Notes: generated by a model from the letters alone, not told the origin. DNA of 64,000 bases from Terriglobus tenax (GCF_025685395.1 NZ_JAGSYA010000004.1:434001-498000); one strand, 5' to 3'. Positions 17,075 through 26,766 are shown, numbered from the stretch's first letter. Translations and numbers: made by a program.

Positions 17075-20000
17075 ATGCTCAAGTTGAAGCGCATCCAGAT
17101 TCTCGGCTTCAAGTCGTTTTGTGACCGTACTGAGGTCCAGCTTGCCGGTAACGGTATTGCGGCCATTGTCGGCCCCAACGGCTGCGGCAAATCGAACATC
17201 TCAGACGCCATTACCTGGGTACTCGGTGAGCAGTCGGCCAAGAGTCTGCGCGGAACCAAGATGGAAGATGTCATCTTCGCCGGAACCCGTGACCGCAAAC
17301 CCACCGGCATGGCCGAGGTCTCCCTCACGCTGGTTGACCCCGAGGTCTACGATGGCCAGTTGCTGGCCCCCGGTGAAGTGCCCGAGATCGAGATCGAGGA
17401 CGAACATCCGGAAGACGCTCCTGCTGAGCCTGCCGCGGTGAAACCCGATGGTGACTGGGATGAGACGGCCCTGCGCGAGCAGAATGCCGCGGAGACGGAA
17501 GCGGCTGTGCTCGAAGCGCAGCCCGGCCAGGTAATCGACGGCGAAGCGCACCCGCAGCAGCCGCTCGAAGGCATGCAGGACGCCGAGGCTGCGCACAATG
17601 TTGTCCTGAAGATCCGCCGCCGCAAGTTCAACCGCGCCCCCGTGCGTGCCGGCGAAATTACCGTGACCCGCCGCCTGTTCCGCTCCGGCGAGAGCGAGTA
17701 CCTGATGAACGGCAAGATCTGCCGCCTGCGCGATATTCAGGATGTCTTCCTGGGTACCGGCCTGTCGGGCGAGAACTACGCGATCATCGGCCAGGAGCGC
17801 ATCGGCCAGCTTCTCAGTTCGAAGCCTCTGGATCGCCGCTCCATCCTGGAAGAAGCCGCCGGCGTCACCCGCTTCAAGACCAAGAAGCGACTTGCCGAGC
17901 TGCGTCTTGAAGCCGCCAAGCAGAACCTGGCACGCGTCAATGACATCTTCGACGAAGTAACCCGCCAGATGGCCAGCCTGAAGCGCCAGGCCGCCAAGGC
18001 CGAGCGCTACGTTGCCCTGCGAGACGAGCTGCGCACCAAGCTGCGCGTCGTTCTGGCCAGCAAGCTGGCGCAGATGGACGCCGAGCAGGCCGCCACGGCG
18101 CAGCAGATTGCGCAACTGACTGAGACCATCGACACGCAGGCCGCCGAGATTGAAACCACCGACGCCGAGGCCAGCACCGGCCGCGCCCGTGGCTATGAAC
18201 TGGACGCCGCCATCCGCGAGGCTGGCGTACGCGCCAACCAGACGGCCGTGGAACTGGAGCGCGTCGTCGCCCGCATCGCCTCGAACACCGACCGTGTTGC
18301 GGAGCTGGAAACCCGCCTCGAAACCGGCAATGCCGAACTGGCGCAGATTCGCCAACAGATGGAGACACTGACCGCCGAGCGCGCCGAGACGCAGTCGTTC
18401 CTGGAATCTGCCACCGCCGAAGCTGCAGGAGCACGTGAGCTGGCCCAGCAGAAGCAGGCTGAGGCCCAGGAAGCCGTTCGCGCCGTAGGCTCTTCGGAGC
18501 GAGAGGCTGAGGCCTTCCGCCAGCAGTCGATTCAGTGGATGCAGCGGGCAGGACAGGCGCACAGAGAAGAAGCGCAGGCCGCCGAGTCGCTTGCAGGGCT
18601 GGACCGCGAGGCCGAACGCCTGAGCGCCGAGTCTGAGACCGCACGCCAGGAACTCGAGTCGCTGGGTCAGCGCCGCGGACAGGTCTCCATTGAGTTCGAA
18701 TCCGCCACCGAGCGCTTGCAGCGCCTGGAAGCCGAGATTGCAGAGCTCCGGCTTGACCTGGAGGCTCGCCGCACGGAAGAGGCCCAGACCAAGCGTCGCG
18801 GCGACCAGCTTCGCGCCGAAGTGGCAACCCTGCTGGGCCGCCGCAACTCGCTCGAAGCCCTGATCCGCGAGCACAGCTATTCGACCGATACTGTCCGCAA
18901 CATCTTCCGCCACAATGCCGCCACCGGTGGCGCTGCTCCTGTGGGCACACTGGCGGACTTCCTGGAAGTGGATGGGCAGTACGAGCAGGTGGTCGACGAG
19001 TTCCTGCGCGACGAGCTGAACTACATCGTCGTCAAGAGCTGGGACGCCGCCGACCAGGGTATGCAGATGCTGAAGTCCGATGTCGAGGGCCGCGCAACCT
19101 TCCTGGTCCATCCGCCGGACTCCGAAGCAGGCGCCGCATTCTCCAACGGCATGGCCTCAACGGCCAACACCGCGGGACACGAGGGCGTGGTTCCGCTGAA
19201 GGACTGCATCCGCGTGCTGAACGGCTTCGGCAAGTCGCTGGAGGTGGTGCTTCCCAAGCTGCGCGAAGGGTACGTGACGCCGGACTCCGCTACCGCCCGC
19301 AACCTGGCGTTGCAGAACCCGAACGCCTTCTTCCTCTCGCCTACTGGCGAGACCTTCCACAATGTGACGGTCACCGGTGGACGTCCGAGCGGTGAAGGTC
19401 CGCTGGCCCTGAAGCGCGAACTGCGCGAGATTCAGACCAGGCTGGAGGCACTCGAAGCTGAGCTGTCGCAGACCGAAATTCACGCCGCGACACTGGCACG
19501 CCAGATCGTTGAGCTTTCACAATCGCTGGAGCACAAGCAGGCCGAGCGTCGCGAGGCCGAGCGCGAGAGCGCCAACCAGGGTGCGGCCCTGCGCCAGATG
19601 GAGTCCGAAGTGGCCCGCATCGAGCGCCGCCTGGCGGACTGGCAGCTCTCCGTCGAGCGCAACCGCGAGGCACGCAACGCCAAGCAGGATCTAATCACCC
19701 GCAAGCAGGAGGAGGCCGCCAGGTATGAGGGCGAGCGCTCCACCGCAGAGGGCCGCATCGCCGAATTCACCGCGCAGATGGACGACCTGCGCCTGCGCCG
19801 CGAGGTGCTGCAATCAGAAGCCGCAGCCGCATCCGCACAGCTTGCCGGCCTGGAAGAACGCCGCCGCAACGCAACTGCCGCCTTCGAGCAGAACCAGCGC
19901 ATGTTCAACGGCCAGCAGCAGCGCCTGATCCAGATGGAACAGCAGTTGGCTTCCGGCGGCACGGAGAAGCAGCGCCGCGAGGAAGAGAACCTACAGCTGG

Positions 20001-20965
20001 CCGAGCAGAAGACGGTTCTCTCCGAACAGCGTGAGCTATCAATCGCCGAGCAGCAGACGCTGACCTCCGAGGCAACAGCTCTGCGTGCGTCGCTCACCGA
20101 GCTGGAGCAGAAGCTCAAGTCTCTGCGCTCTAAGACCGATGCCCTGCGCGAAAAGCGCAGCGCTCTGACCGCGCAGGCGGCCAAGCTGAGCTCCGACATT
20201 GAGCACCTGGAAGCGCAGACAATGGCCGACCTCGGTGTCGAAGCCGCCGAGCTTCGTTCCGATGAGATGACGCTGCGCATCAGCGGCGACGAACTCTCCG
20301 CGGCGAACGAGGAGACCGGTACGCTGAAGCAGAAGCTCGAGAACATGGGCCCGGTCAACATGATGGCGCTCGAAGAGTACGCCGAGACCGAGCAGCGTCA
20401 CGGCTTCCTGGAAGGCCAGCGCAAGGATCTTCTGGATTCCATCGAGAATACGCAGCAGTCCATCAAGGAAATCGACGAGGTCTCGCGCACCAAGTTTGAA
20501 GAGGCCTTCGAGAAGATCAACACAAACTTCTCGCTCACCTTCACCAAGCTGTTCGGCGGCGGACAGGCCATGATGAAGCTGACCGACCCGGACAACATCT
20601 CCGAGAGCGGCATCGACATCATCGCGTCGCCCCCGGGCAAGAAGCTGCAAAACATCCTTCTGCTCTCCGGTGGAGAGAAGGCTTTGACAGCCTTCAGTCT
20701 GCTGGTCGGCATCTTCCTTTACGCTCCTGCTCCGTTCTGCATCCTGGACGAAGTCGACGCCCCTCTGGACGAAACCAACGTGGGCCGCTTCGCCAAGCTG
20801 GTCGCTGAAATGTCCTCGAACACCCAGTTCGTGGTCATTACTCACCACAAGCGCACCATGCAGGAGGCCGACATGATCTACGGCGTCACCATGCAGGAGC
20901 CGGGTGTCTCGCGCATTGTCAGCGTGAACCTGAACCGCGCCGACAGGAACTCGAACGCAGCATAA
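17075..20965 (+). CDS. smc: Chromosome segregation protein SMC
   Basis: 1296 residues. The ATG at 17075 gives the canonical MLKLKRIQILGFKSF start; GGAGG lies 11 bases upstream. A TTG six codons earlier is less likely. The Walker A motif GPNGCGKS is at residues 33-40. Long coiled-coil arms surround a hinge (about 620-780). The C-terminal head has LLSGGEKALTA and Walker B FCILDEVDAPLDE. SMC dimers organise and segregate chromosomes with ScpA/ScpB, which are not in view. An acidic, Ala/Glu/Pro-rich insertion (about residues 95-185) interrupts the N-terminal head between EVSLTLVDP and EITVTRRLF, longer than in B. subtilis SMC. A terminator follows. Confidence 0.95.
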   Translation: MLKLKRIQILGFKSFCDRTEVQLAGNGIAAIVGPNGCGKSNISDAITWVLGEQSAKSLRGTKMEDVIFAGTRDRKPTGMAEVSLTLVDPEVYDGQLLAPGEVPEIEIEDEHPEDAPAEPAAVKPDGDWDETALREQNAAETEAAVLEAQPGQVIDGEAHPQQPLEGMQDAEAAHNVVLKIRRRKFNRAPVRAGEITVTRRLFRSGESEYLMNGKICRLRDIQDVFLGTGLSGENYAIIGQERIGQLLSSKPLDRRSILEEAAGVTRFKTKKRLAELRLEAAKQNLARVNDIFDEVTRQMASLKRQAAKAERYVALRDELRTKLRVVLASKLAQMDAEQAATAQQIAQLTETIDTQAAEIETTDAEASTGRARGYELDAAIREAGVRANQTAVELERVVARIASNTDRVAELETRLETGNAELAQIRQQMETLTAERAETQSFLESATAEAAGARELAQQKQAEAQEAVRAVGSSEREAEAFRQQSIQWMQRAGQAHREEAQAAESLAGLDREAERLSAESETARQELESLGQRRGQVSIEFESATERLQRLEAEIAELRLDLEARRTEEAQTKRRGDQLRAEVATLLGRRNSLEALIREHSYSTDTVRNIFRHNAATGGAAPVGTLADFLEVDGQYEQVVDEFLRDELNYIVVKSWDAADQGMQMLKSDVEGRATFLVHPPDSEAGAAFSNGMASTANTAGHEGVVPLKDCIRVLNGFGKSLEVVLPKLREGYVTPDSATARNLALQNPNAFFLSPTGETFHNVTVTGGRPSGEGPLALKRELREIQTRLEALEAELSQTEIHAATLARQIVELSQSLEHKQAERREAERESANQGAALRQMESEVARIERRLADWQLSVERNREARNAKQDLITRKQEEAARYEGERSTAEGRIAEFTAQMDDLRLRREVLQSEAAAASAQLAGLEERRRNATAAFEQNQRMFNGQQQRLIQMEQQLASGGTEKQRREEENLQLAEQKTVLSEQRELSIAEQQTLTSEATALRASLTELEQKLKSLRSKTDALREKRSALTAQAAKLSSDIEHLEAQTMADLGVEAAELRSDEMTLRISGDELSAANEETGTLKQKLENMGPVNMMALEEYAETEQRHGFLEGQRKDLLDSIENTQQSIKEIDEVSRTKFEEAFEKINTNFSLTFTKLFGGGQAMMKLTDPDNISESGIDIIASPPGKKLQNILLLSGGEKALTAFSLLVGIFLYAPAPFCILDEVDAPLDETNVGRFAKLVAEMSSNTQFVVITHHKRTMQEADMIYGVTMQEPGVSRIVSVNLNRADRNSNAA

Positions 20966-20990
20966 CCCGTTTGCACGGATCAGCCTCCCA

Positions 20991-21022
20991 AACGGGCCTC
21001 CCGGCGAGGCCCGTTTCTTTTT
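20991..21022 (+). terminator. Rho-independent terminator after smc
   Basis: A 10-bp perfect stem AACGGGCCTC / GAGGCCCGTT with a 5-base loop, followed by TCTTTTTCT, 25 bp after the smc stop. Confidence 0.88.
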
Positions 21023-21084
21023 CTGCACCAGCCACAATTCGACAAGCATCGAAGAGATACACTTCTCCACGAGGACTCACTTTT

Positions 21085-21564
21085 ATGTCGAACGAAGCCC
21101 TGCTTGTCGCTACCGCCATCGCCCACTGGAAACTGATCATCAGCCGGATTGAGATTTCGATCACCAGGCTCAGTGATGAACAGTTGCTGCAGCAGATTGC
21201 CCCTGGAAAGAACCGTGTGGTCTACCTGGTAGGCCATCTGGCAGCTGTGCATGACCGCCTGTTTCCCCTGCTGGGGATCGGTGAACGGCTTCACCCGGAG
21301 CTGGATGAGCCTTATCTGAACCAGCCTGACCGCACCGTACCAGACCTGCTGACGCCTGCCGAACTGCGCGAGGTCTTCAAAAAAGTGAATGCCGCGCTCG
21401 CAGAGGCGTTCGACAAGCTGACGCCGGACGAATGGTTGCAGCCTCACACCGCGGTTTCTGCCGACGACTTTGCAAAGGATCCGCTGCGCAACCGGTTGGC
21501 TGTCCTGCTCAGCCGCGCCAGCCATGCCGCCTTTCACACCGGACAAGCCATTCTCGTAAAGTAA
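21085..21564 (+). CDS. DinB-like (YfiT/DinB fold) protein
   Basis: 159 residues from the ATG at 21085, after a GAGGA site. The longer frame from 20971 runs through the smc terminator and is rejected. The four-helix DinB-type pattern is suggested by histidines placed as metal ligands: VYLVGHLAAVHDRLF (about 45-60) and ASHAAFHTGQAIL at the end. Members of this superfamily include thiol-dependent S-transferases and many uncharacterised stress-linked proteins. The specific reaction cannot be told. It stands alone between the smc terminator and the following membrane protein gene. Confidence 0.72.
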   Translation: MSNEALLVATAIAHWKLIISRIEISITRLSDEQLLQQIAPGKNRVVYLVGHLAAVHDRLFPLLGIGERLHPELDEPYLNQPDRTVPDLLTPAELREVFKKVNAALAEAFDKLTPDEWLQPHTAVSADDFAKDPLRNRLAVLLSRASHAAFHTGQAILVK

Positions 21565-21613
21565 TCGGGGATTACCATCCAAACCCTCCCGTCCCACAGC
21601 CATCCAAGAATGG

Positions 21614-22603
21614 ATGCTGTTTGACACCCAACCCGAACCGAAGGTGCCCTCAGCGCCGCAGTATGTGTGGGAGCTGGTGAACCGCTCTCCGCTGCGGTCG
21701 CTGTGGAACCTGGAAGGCATCAGTCTGCGCGTGGTGCTGCGGCGCACCACAAAGTCCTTCCTCAAGGACGACCTGCTGGGCCGTTCCGCGCAGCTTGCCT
21801 ACTACTTCCTGTTCGCTCTTTTTCCCGCTCTTATCGCGGCCAGCTCTGTTCTTGGCATCGCGGCAAAATCGGCAACCGGCTTCTACCTAGACATCCTGCA
21901 GTACGTGGCCAAGGTGCTTCCGCCAGAGGCCTTCAGCCTGGTACTGGAGACCTTTAACCAGACCGCTGCACATTCCACCAAGGGCAAGATCACCATTGGC
22001 CTGCTGGCCGCACTGTGGACCGCGTCGGTCGGTGTCTCCGCCCTGCAGGACGCGTTGAACTCGGTATACAACATCCAGGAATCGCGCTCTTACCTGCAGG
22101 CGCGGCTTTCGGCCGTGGTGCTGACGGTGGTTATCTCCATCATCCTGACCTTCGCCCTGTCGTCTCTTTTCGGCGGCGACCTGCTCGGCAACTGGCTGAC
22201 AGCCACTCTTGGCTGGCCACACCTGCTGGGCTGGATCGCGCGGGTGCTTGGCTACTCGGTTGGCGGCCTGTTCCTTGCGCTCACCATCGCGCTCCTCTAT
22301 TACTTTGCACCAAACTTCAAGGTGCGCACCTGGCGGTGGTTGACTCCTGGCGGAGCCCTAGGGATCAGCTGCTGGCTGCTGGCCTCCATCGCCCTTCGAA
22401 CCTACCTGCACTTTTTCAACACTTATTCGCTCACCTACGGGTCACTGGGTGCAGTCATCATTCTGCTGATCTGGTTCTATCTCACCGCGCTCACCATTCT
22501 GCTGGGAGCGGAGTTCAACTCCGAACTCGAGGCGGCCATCGCCGAGCGGCGCTACACCACGGGCAGCTATCACAGCGGCCAGAGCCGCCACCTCACGCCC
22601 TAG
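21614..22603 (+). CDS. YihY/UPF0761 family inner-membrane protein
   Basis: 329 residues with about six membrane segments. Family features are FLKDDLLGRSAQLAYYFLFALFPALIAASSVLG near the N-terminus, ALWTASVGVSALQDALNSVYN in the middle, and GSLGAVIILLIWFYLTALTILLGAEFNSELE near the C-terminus. Proteins of this family were once annotated as ribonuclease BN, which is now considered wrong; the function is unknown, possibly transport-like. It is 49 bp after the DinB-like gene and 31 bp before purC, so the three may be co-transcribed. Confidence 0.88.
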   Translation: MLFDTQPEPKVPSAPQYVWELVNRSPLRSLWNLEGISLRVVLRRTTKSFLKDDLLGRSAQLAYYFLFALFPALIAASSVLGIAAKSATGFYLDILQYVAKVLPPEAFSLVLETFNQTAAHSTKGKITIGLLAALWTASVGVSALQDALNSVYNIQESRSYLQARLSAVVLTVVISIILTFALSSLFGGDLLGNWLTATLGWPHLLGWIARVLGYSVGGLFLALTIALLYYFAPNFKVRTWRWLTPGGALGISCWLLASIALRTYLHFFNTYSLTYGSLGAVIILLIWFYLTALTILLGAEFNSELEAAIAERRYTTGSYHSGQSRHLTP

Positions 22604-22634
22604 AGCCGCCTGCTTGATACACTCAAACTTCCCT

Positions 22635-23528
22635 ATGAATCAGGCTTTACTTCAAACCGATCTTCCTTTGCCGCTGACAGCGCGTGGCAAAGTACGCGAC
22701 ATTCTCGCCGTCAACGACCACGAACTGCTGTTTGTGGCGACCGACCGCATCTCGGCTTTTGATCATGTACTCGGCTCAGGCATCCCGGACAAGGGCAAGG
22801 TGCTGACGCAGCTTTCGCTGTTCTGGTTTGACCATCTGAAGCAGCTCGTCCCGAACCACCTGATTACCGCGGATGTGGCCCAGTACCCTGCGCCGCTGCC
22901 GCAGCACGCGGATCAGCTTGCCGGCCGCTCCATGCTGGTCAAGCGCGCCGAAATGTTCCCGGTGGAATGCGTGGTACGCGGCTACATCTCCGGCTCCGGC
23001 TGGAAGGATTACCAGAAAACCGGCATGATCTGCGGCATTCCGCTGCCCAAGGGACTGCGTGAGTCCGACCGCCTGCCGGAGCCGATCTTCACCCCCGCAG
23101 CCAAGAACAACGTGGGCCACGACGAGAACATTTCTTTCGAGGAAGTGATCAACACCGTTGGCCGGGAAACCGCCGTGAAGCTGCGCGACCTGACCCTGGC
23201 TATCTATGCCAGGGCTTCGGCTCACGCCGAGTCCAAGGGATTGATCCTGGCTGACACCAAGTTCGAGTTTGGTGTGATCGATGGTGCCATCACCCTGGCC
23301 GACGAGGTGCTGACGCCCGACTCCTCCCGTTACTGGCCGGCCGATCTGTACTCCCCCGGCGGAGCGCAGCCGTCGTTCGACAAGCAGTATGTGCGCGACT
23401 ACCTGGAGTCGATCCACTGGAACAAGCAGGCACCAGCGCCGTCGCTGCCGGAGGATGTAATCTCCAATACCCGGGCCAAATATCTTGAGGCCTACCAGCG
23501 CATTACCGGCCTGGCCCTGGAAGTGTAG
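22635..23528 (+). CDS. purC: Phosphoribosylaminoimidazole-succinocarboxamide synthase
   Basis: 297 residues from the ATG at 22635. The upstream frame from 22614 is less likely because the family begins with the LPLTARGKVRDIL region. SAICAR synthetase motifs are GKVRDILAVNDHELLFVATDRISAFD, VECVVRGYISGSGWKDYQ and LADTKFEFGVIDG. The enzyme joins aspartate to CAIR with ATP in purine synthesis. It is followed after 50 bp by cvpA, an association also seen with purine genes in other bacteria. Confidence 0.95.
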   Translation: MNQALLQTDLPLPLTARGKVRDILAVNDHELLFVATDRISAFDHVLGSGIPDKGKVLTQLSLFWFDHLKQLVPNHLITADVAQYPAPLPQHADQLAGRSMLVKRAEMFPVECVVRGYISGSGWKDYQKTGMICGIPLPKGLRESDRLPEPIFTPAAKNNVGHDENISFEEVINTVGRETAVKLRDLTLAIYARASAHAESKGLILADTKFEFGVIDGAITLADEVLTPDSSRYWPADLYSPGGAQPSFDKQYVRDYLESIHWNKQAPAPSLPEDVISNTRAKYLEAYQRITGLALEV

Positions 23529-23578
23529 CCAAACAGTCAACACCCGGGGAGACCGGAACGCCCTCAAAATAGAGAGGG

Positions 23579-24112
23579 ATGACTCCGGTGGACTACGCCA
23601 TTGTCGCGCTGCTTGCATGGTCGGTAATCGCCGCCTTCCTGCGCGGTCTTGTGCGTTCCCTGTTTTCTCTTATCGGCATCGCGCTGGGCATTGTTCTGGC
23701 CGGTGTGTACTACCAACGTGCCGCCGCCATGCTTTCCAAATGGATAGCGGCCAAACCAGCGGCTGAAACCGCGGGCTTTCTGTTGATTGCCTTTGCCGTC
23801 ATGCTTGCGGCTACCCTGCTTGGCTGGGCGGTCCGCAAGGGTTGCGAGGCCGTTGGGCTGGGCCTTGCCGACCGCATGGGTGGGGCGTGTTTCGGATTTT
23901 TGCGGGGATGTCTGGCAGTTACGGCAATTGTGATGTCGGTTGCGGCATTTTTGCCGGAATCAACCCTGTTTCGCCAGTCGCACCTAGCTCCCTATTTCCT
24001 AACGGCATCGCATGGGGTATCCTTCATCGTGCCTGGTGATTTTCAGCAGCGCGTAGTCAACGGTGCCTCGCAACTCAGGGATGAAGCGTCAACGCTCTCC
24101 CGGCGCCGGTAA
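23579..24112 (+). CDS. CvpA family membrane protein
   Basis: 177 residues with four predicted membrane segments. The N-terminal VDYAIVALLAWSVIAAFLRGLVRSLFSLIGI is typical of the CvpA/colicin V production family. The ATG at 23579 abuts a GAGAGGG sequence; a GTG three codons on (23588) is better spaced from it, so the true start may be GTG. The function of the family is not settled. It links to envelope homeostasis and often sits near purine genes, as here after purC. Confidence 0.82.
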   Translation: MTPVDYAIVALLAWSVIAAFLRGLVRSLFSLIGIALGIVLAGVYYQRAAAMLSKWIAAKPAAETAGFLLIAFAVMLAATLLGWAVRKGCEAVGLGLADRMGGACFGFLRGCLAVTAIVMSVAAFLPESTLFRQSHLAPYFLTASHGVSFIVPGDFQQRVVNGASQLRDEASTLSRRR

Positions 24113-24149
24113 GGGAAACGCCTGCAACTTTTTTTGAATTGAGGATGAA

Positions 24150-24440
24150 ATGAAGCGAGAACTTGAAACTCTGGTCGCGCAGATGCACAACGCTGGAATT
24201 AGCTATAACGACGCTGTGCGGGAGTTCAAGAAGCGCTACATCCTGGAAGTGCTGGCACGTCACCGTGGCAACCAGTGCAAGGCCGCGGAAGAGCTGGGCA
24301 TGCACCGCAATACCCTGTCCCGCACGTTGACCGAACTGAACATGGATTCGCATGCTATCCGCAACGGCCTGCGCCGCCCGGTACGGAGCGAGCGCGGCGT
24401 AGAGCGTCCCGCGTTCAATGTGATTGCCGGCGCACGCTAG
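24150..24440 (+). CDS. Fis-type helix-turn-helix regulator
   Basis: 96 residues. The segment KKRYILEVLARHRGNQCKAAEELGMHRNTLSRTLTEL (about 28-64) is a Fis/NtrC C-terminal-like helix-turn-helix, with A-A-E-E-L-G-M-H-R-N-T-L as the recognition pair. No receiver or AAA domain is present, so it is a stand-alone DNA-binding protein. AGGATGAA precedes the ATG. It lies 37 bp after cvpA and 25 bp before the secretin. Similar short Fis-like proteins are common in Acidobacteria (from memory). Target genes unknown. Confidence 0.8.
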   Translation: MKRELETLVAQMHNAGISYNDAVREFKKRYILEVLARHRGNQCKAAEELGMHRNTLSRTLTELNMDSHAIRNGLRRPVRSERGVERPAFNVIAGAR

Positions 24441-24465
24441 CCGTTTTCCTTCGTCTAACCGATTG

Positions 24466-26310
24466 ATGACACCTCTTCGCAGTGCCGTGGCCGCAGTTCT
24501 GTTTGCGGGCTCGGCCTGGCTGCATATCAGCGCACAGACGCAGCCAAAGCCAGTCTCTGCCAAACAGGCCCGCCAGGCGGATGATGCCTATCTGGCGGGC
24601 GCGCGCGCCCTGGATCGCGATGACCTTCCAGCGGCAGAGAAGGCCTTCGCCAAGGCTTTCCGGCTGAACCCGGCAAAACCGGAGTACGCCGCCGCCCTGC
24701 TGACCGCCCGCGAACACCATGTCAGCAGCCTGGTGCAGCAGTCGGCGAGGGCGGGACTTTCCGGAAACCTGACCGATGCCGCACGGTTGCTGGAACAGGC
24801 GCGCGCGCTTGCGCCGGACAACCCGATTGTCACGCAGCATTTCGCCACCACCAGCACAGCGCCGCGTGTTGACCCCGTCCCAAATCTGTCTACCGACCTG
24901 CAACAGCTTGCCGGCCCCATCGTTGTGGCTCACCGGCCGGGTCTGGTGAATCTGCACCTGCGTGGCGGCGCCCGCGAAGCCTACCAAGCCATTGCAAACC
25001 AGACCGGGCTGCACGTTATCTTCGGCAATGGCGTGGGCAGTGAGCAGACCAAGATCGATCTCGATGGCCTGACCTACGAACGAAGCCTTGAGATCGTCGG
25101 CCAGCTCTTCCATACCTTCGTCACACCAATCGACGAGCACACCCTCCTCATTGCGGCGGACACGCTGGAGAACCACGACCAGTATGAGCATCTGTACCAG
25201 GAAACGGTTTATCTCGCCGGCCTGACCAATGAGCAGATGACTGAGCTGGGCAACGTGGTACGGCAGGTCTTCGATATCCGTCAGGCCACCGTCCAGGTCA
25301 ACTCCGGTAACCTCGTCGTGCGCGCTCCCGAGCAATCCATCAACGCGATGAATGCCATTCTGAGCGATCTGCTGGATGGCGGCAGCGAAGTAGTCTTCGA
25401 TCTGAAGATCTATGCGCTGGACACCTCGCGCACGCGCAATGTGGGCATTGTGCTGCCGACACAGATCAACGCCTACAACCTGCTGTCGCAGGCGCAAAGC
25501 CTTATCTCGTCCAACCAGAGCCTGATTGACCAGCTCTATGCCGCGGGCATCTTTAACTCATCAACCACGCAGACACAGATTGCCTTGTACCTGCTGGCCG
25601 CGGGCGTTGCCAACTCAAGCCTGATCACAAACTCGTTTCTAATCCTCGGCGGCGGCCTGACAACCACCGTACTCTCAGCCGGAGTTACGCCGGTTCTCAA
25701 CCTCAGCTTCACCTCTTCAGATTCGCGCGCGCTGGACGATGTAATGATGCGCGTCCACGATCGTGAGACAGCTACCTTCCGCGCCGGCACACGGTACCCC
25801 ATTGCCACCTCGCTGTACTCTGACCTCACGAGTTCGTCGACAGCCTCTTCCCTGCTGGCGCAGTATCTGGGCACCAACTCCTCCACAACCAGCCTCCTGA
25901 GCAGCGCGATTCCTCAGATCCAGTATGAAGACCTTGGACTGACCTTCAAGGCCGTGCCGACCATCCAGAGAACGGGAGAGGTCCACGTCAAGATGGACCT
26001 GAAGATTGAGGCACTGGCCGGCAGTTCGCTCAACGGCATCCCGGTGCTTGCAAGCCGCCAGTATGCCTCGGATGTAACGACGCATGATGGCGACACCATC
26101 ATGGTGGTCTCCGCCATGTCCGATCAGGAGTCTTCCGCAGTCAGCGGTTTACCCGGATTGAGCCAGATTCCCGGCTTTGGGGGAACCACGAATAAACAGA
26201 CCTCGCGTGGCAAGAGCGACCTCATTATCTTGTTGACTCCGCATATCGTTCGCAACCATCGCAAAGGAAACGCCGGACCTCAGATTCCGTTCCAGGTTTC
26301 CAACAACTAA
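24466..26310 (+). CDS. Secretin-family outer-membrane protein with N-terminal TPR region
   Basis: 614 residues with a signal peptide ending near HISAQT. Residues about 40-130 form TPR-like helical repeats (DDAYLAGARALDRDDLPAAEKAFAKAFRLNP). A STN/secretin N-domain-like part follows (about 155-310), then a secretin C-terminal domain ending with IQYEDLGLTFKAVPTIQRTGEVHVKMDLKI and SDLIILLTPHIVR. Secretins form the outer-membrane ring of type II secretion or type IV pilus systems. No other secretion or pilus gene is nearby, so the partner machine is elsewhere or this is an orphan. A low-complexity Ser/Thr/Leu-rich stretch (about 330-490) interrupts the domain. Confidence 0.85.
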   Translation: MTPLRSAVAAVLFAGSAWLHISAQTQPKPVSAKQARQADDAYLAGARALDRDDLPAAEKAFAKAFRLNPAKPEYAAALLTAREHHVSSLVQQSARAGLSGNLTDAARLLEQARALAPDNPIVTQHFATTSTAPRVDPVPNLSTDLQQLAGPIVVAHRPGLVNLHLRGGAREAYQAIANQTGLHVIFGNGVGSEQTKIDLDGLTYERSLEIVGQLFHTFVTPIDEHTLLIAADTLENHDQYEHLYQETVYLAGLTNEQMTELGNVVRQVFDIRQATVQVNSGNLVVRAPEQSINAMNAILSDLLDGGSEVVFDLKIYALDTSRTRNVGIVLPTQINAYNLLSQAQSLISSNQSLIDQLYAAGIFNSSTTQTQIALYLLAAGVANSSLITNSFLILGGGLTTTVLSAGVTPVLNLSFTSSDSRALDDVMMRVHDRETATFRAGTRYPIATSLYSDLTSSSTASSLLAQYLGTNSSTTSLLSSAIPQIQYEDLGLTFKAVPTIQRTGEVHVKMDLKIEALAGSSLNGIPVLASRQYASDVTTHDGDTIMVVSAMSDQESSAVSGLPGLSQIPGFGGTTNKQTSRGKSDLIILLTPHIVRNHRKGNAGPQIPFQVSNN

Positions 26311-26366
26311 GTTGCTGGTGGACTTGATTCATTTCTCATCAGCCGATATATTTGTACTTGGAACGG

Positions 26367-26442
<76 letters not shown>

Positions 26443-26476
26443 TAATTCCCTCCACTGCTGTCCCCTCTACAGCAAC

Positions 26477-26551
26477 GGCGCGGTACCCAAGTGGTAAGGG
26501 AGAGGTCTGCAAAACCTTTATGCGTCGGTTCGATTCCGACCCGCGCCTCCA
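26477..26551 (+). tRNA. tRNA-Cys (anticodon GCA)
   Basis: Acceptor GGCGCGG / CCGCGCC, anticodon loop CTGCAAA (GCA at 26509-26511), T-arm GTCGGTTCGATTCCGAC, discriminator T as usual for tRNA-Cys, and encoded CCA. It lies 35 bp after tRNA-Gly, so the two are probably one transcript. Confidence 0.96.
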
Positions 26552-26714
26552 AAAATCCCAAACAACTTAAAGATTTACCAAAAGCTTCTGGCTGCCGTTA
26601 AGAGATTAGCCGCTTAAGACCTCCACGGGATAAGCTGCTTCCAGACACACCTGCGCACGGTCGATTTCAGCGCTCTACTTCTCGGCGTCATGACGAGTGC
26701 CGATGAGGTGTCAG

Positions 26715-26739
26715 TCGGCCAACAAACGCTGTTGGCCGA
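26715..26739. repeat. Perfect 10-bp inverted repeat downstream of the GH130 gene
   Basis: TCGGCCAACA / TGTTGGCCGA with a 5-base loop. It lies 28 bp past the GH130 stop on its strand and could end or stabilise that transcript, although no T-run follows. The rest of the 26552-26766 gap shows nothing else. Confidence 0.5.
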
Positions 26740-26766
26740 TTCGACTTAGCCAAATGTCATCGGGAC

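Noticed and set aside
17201-19111. 636-codon minus-strand frame opposite smc
   Set aside because: Leu/Gly/Ala-rich antisense shadow; smc is certain.
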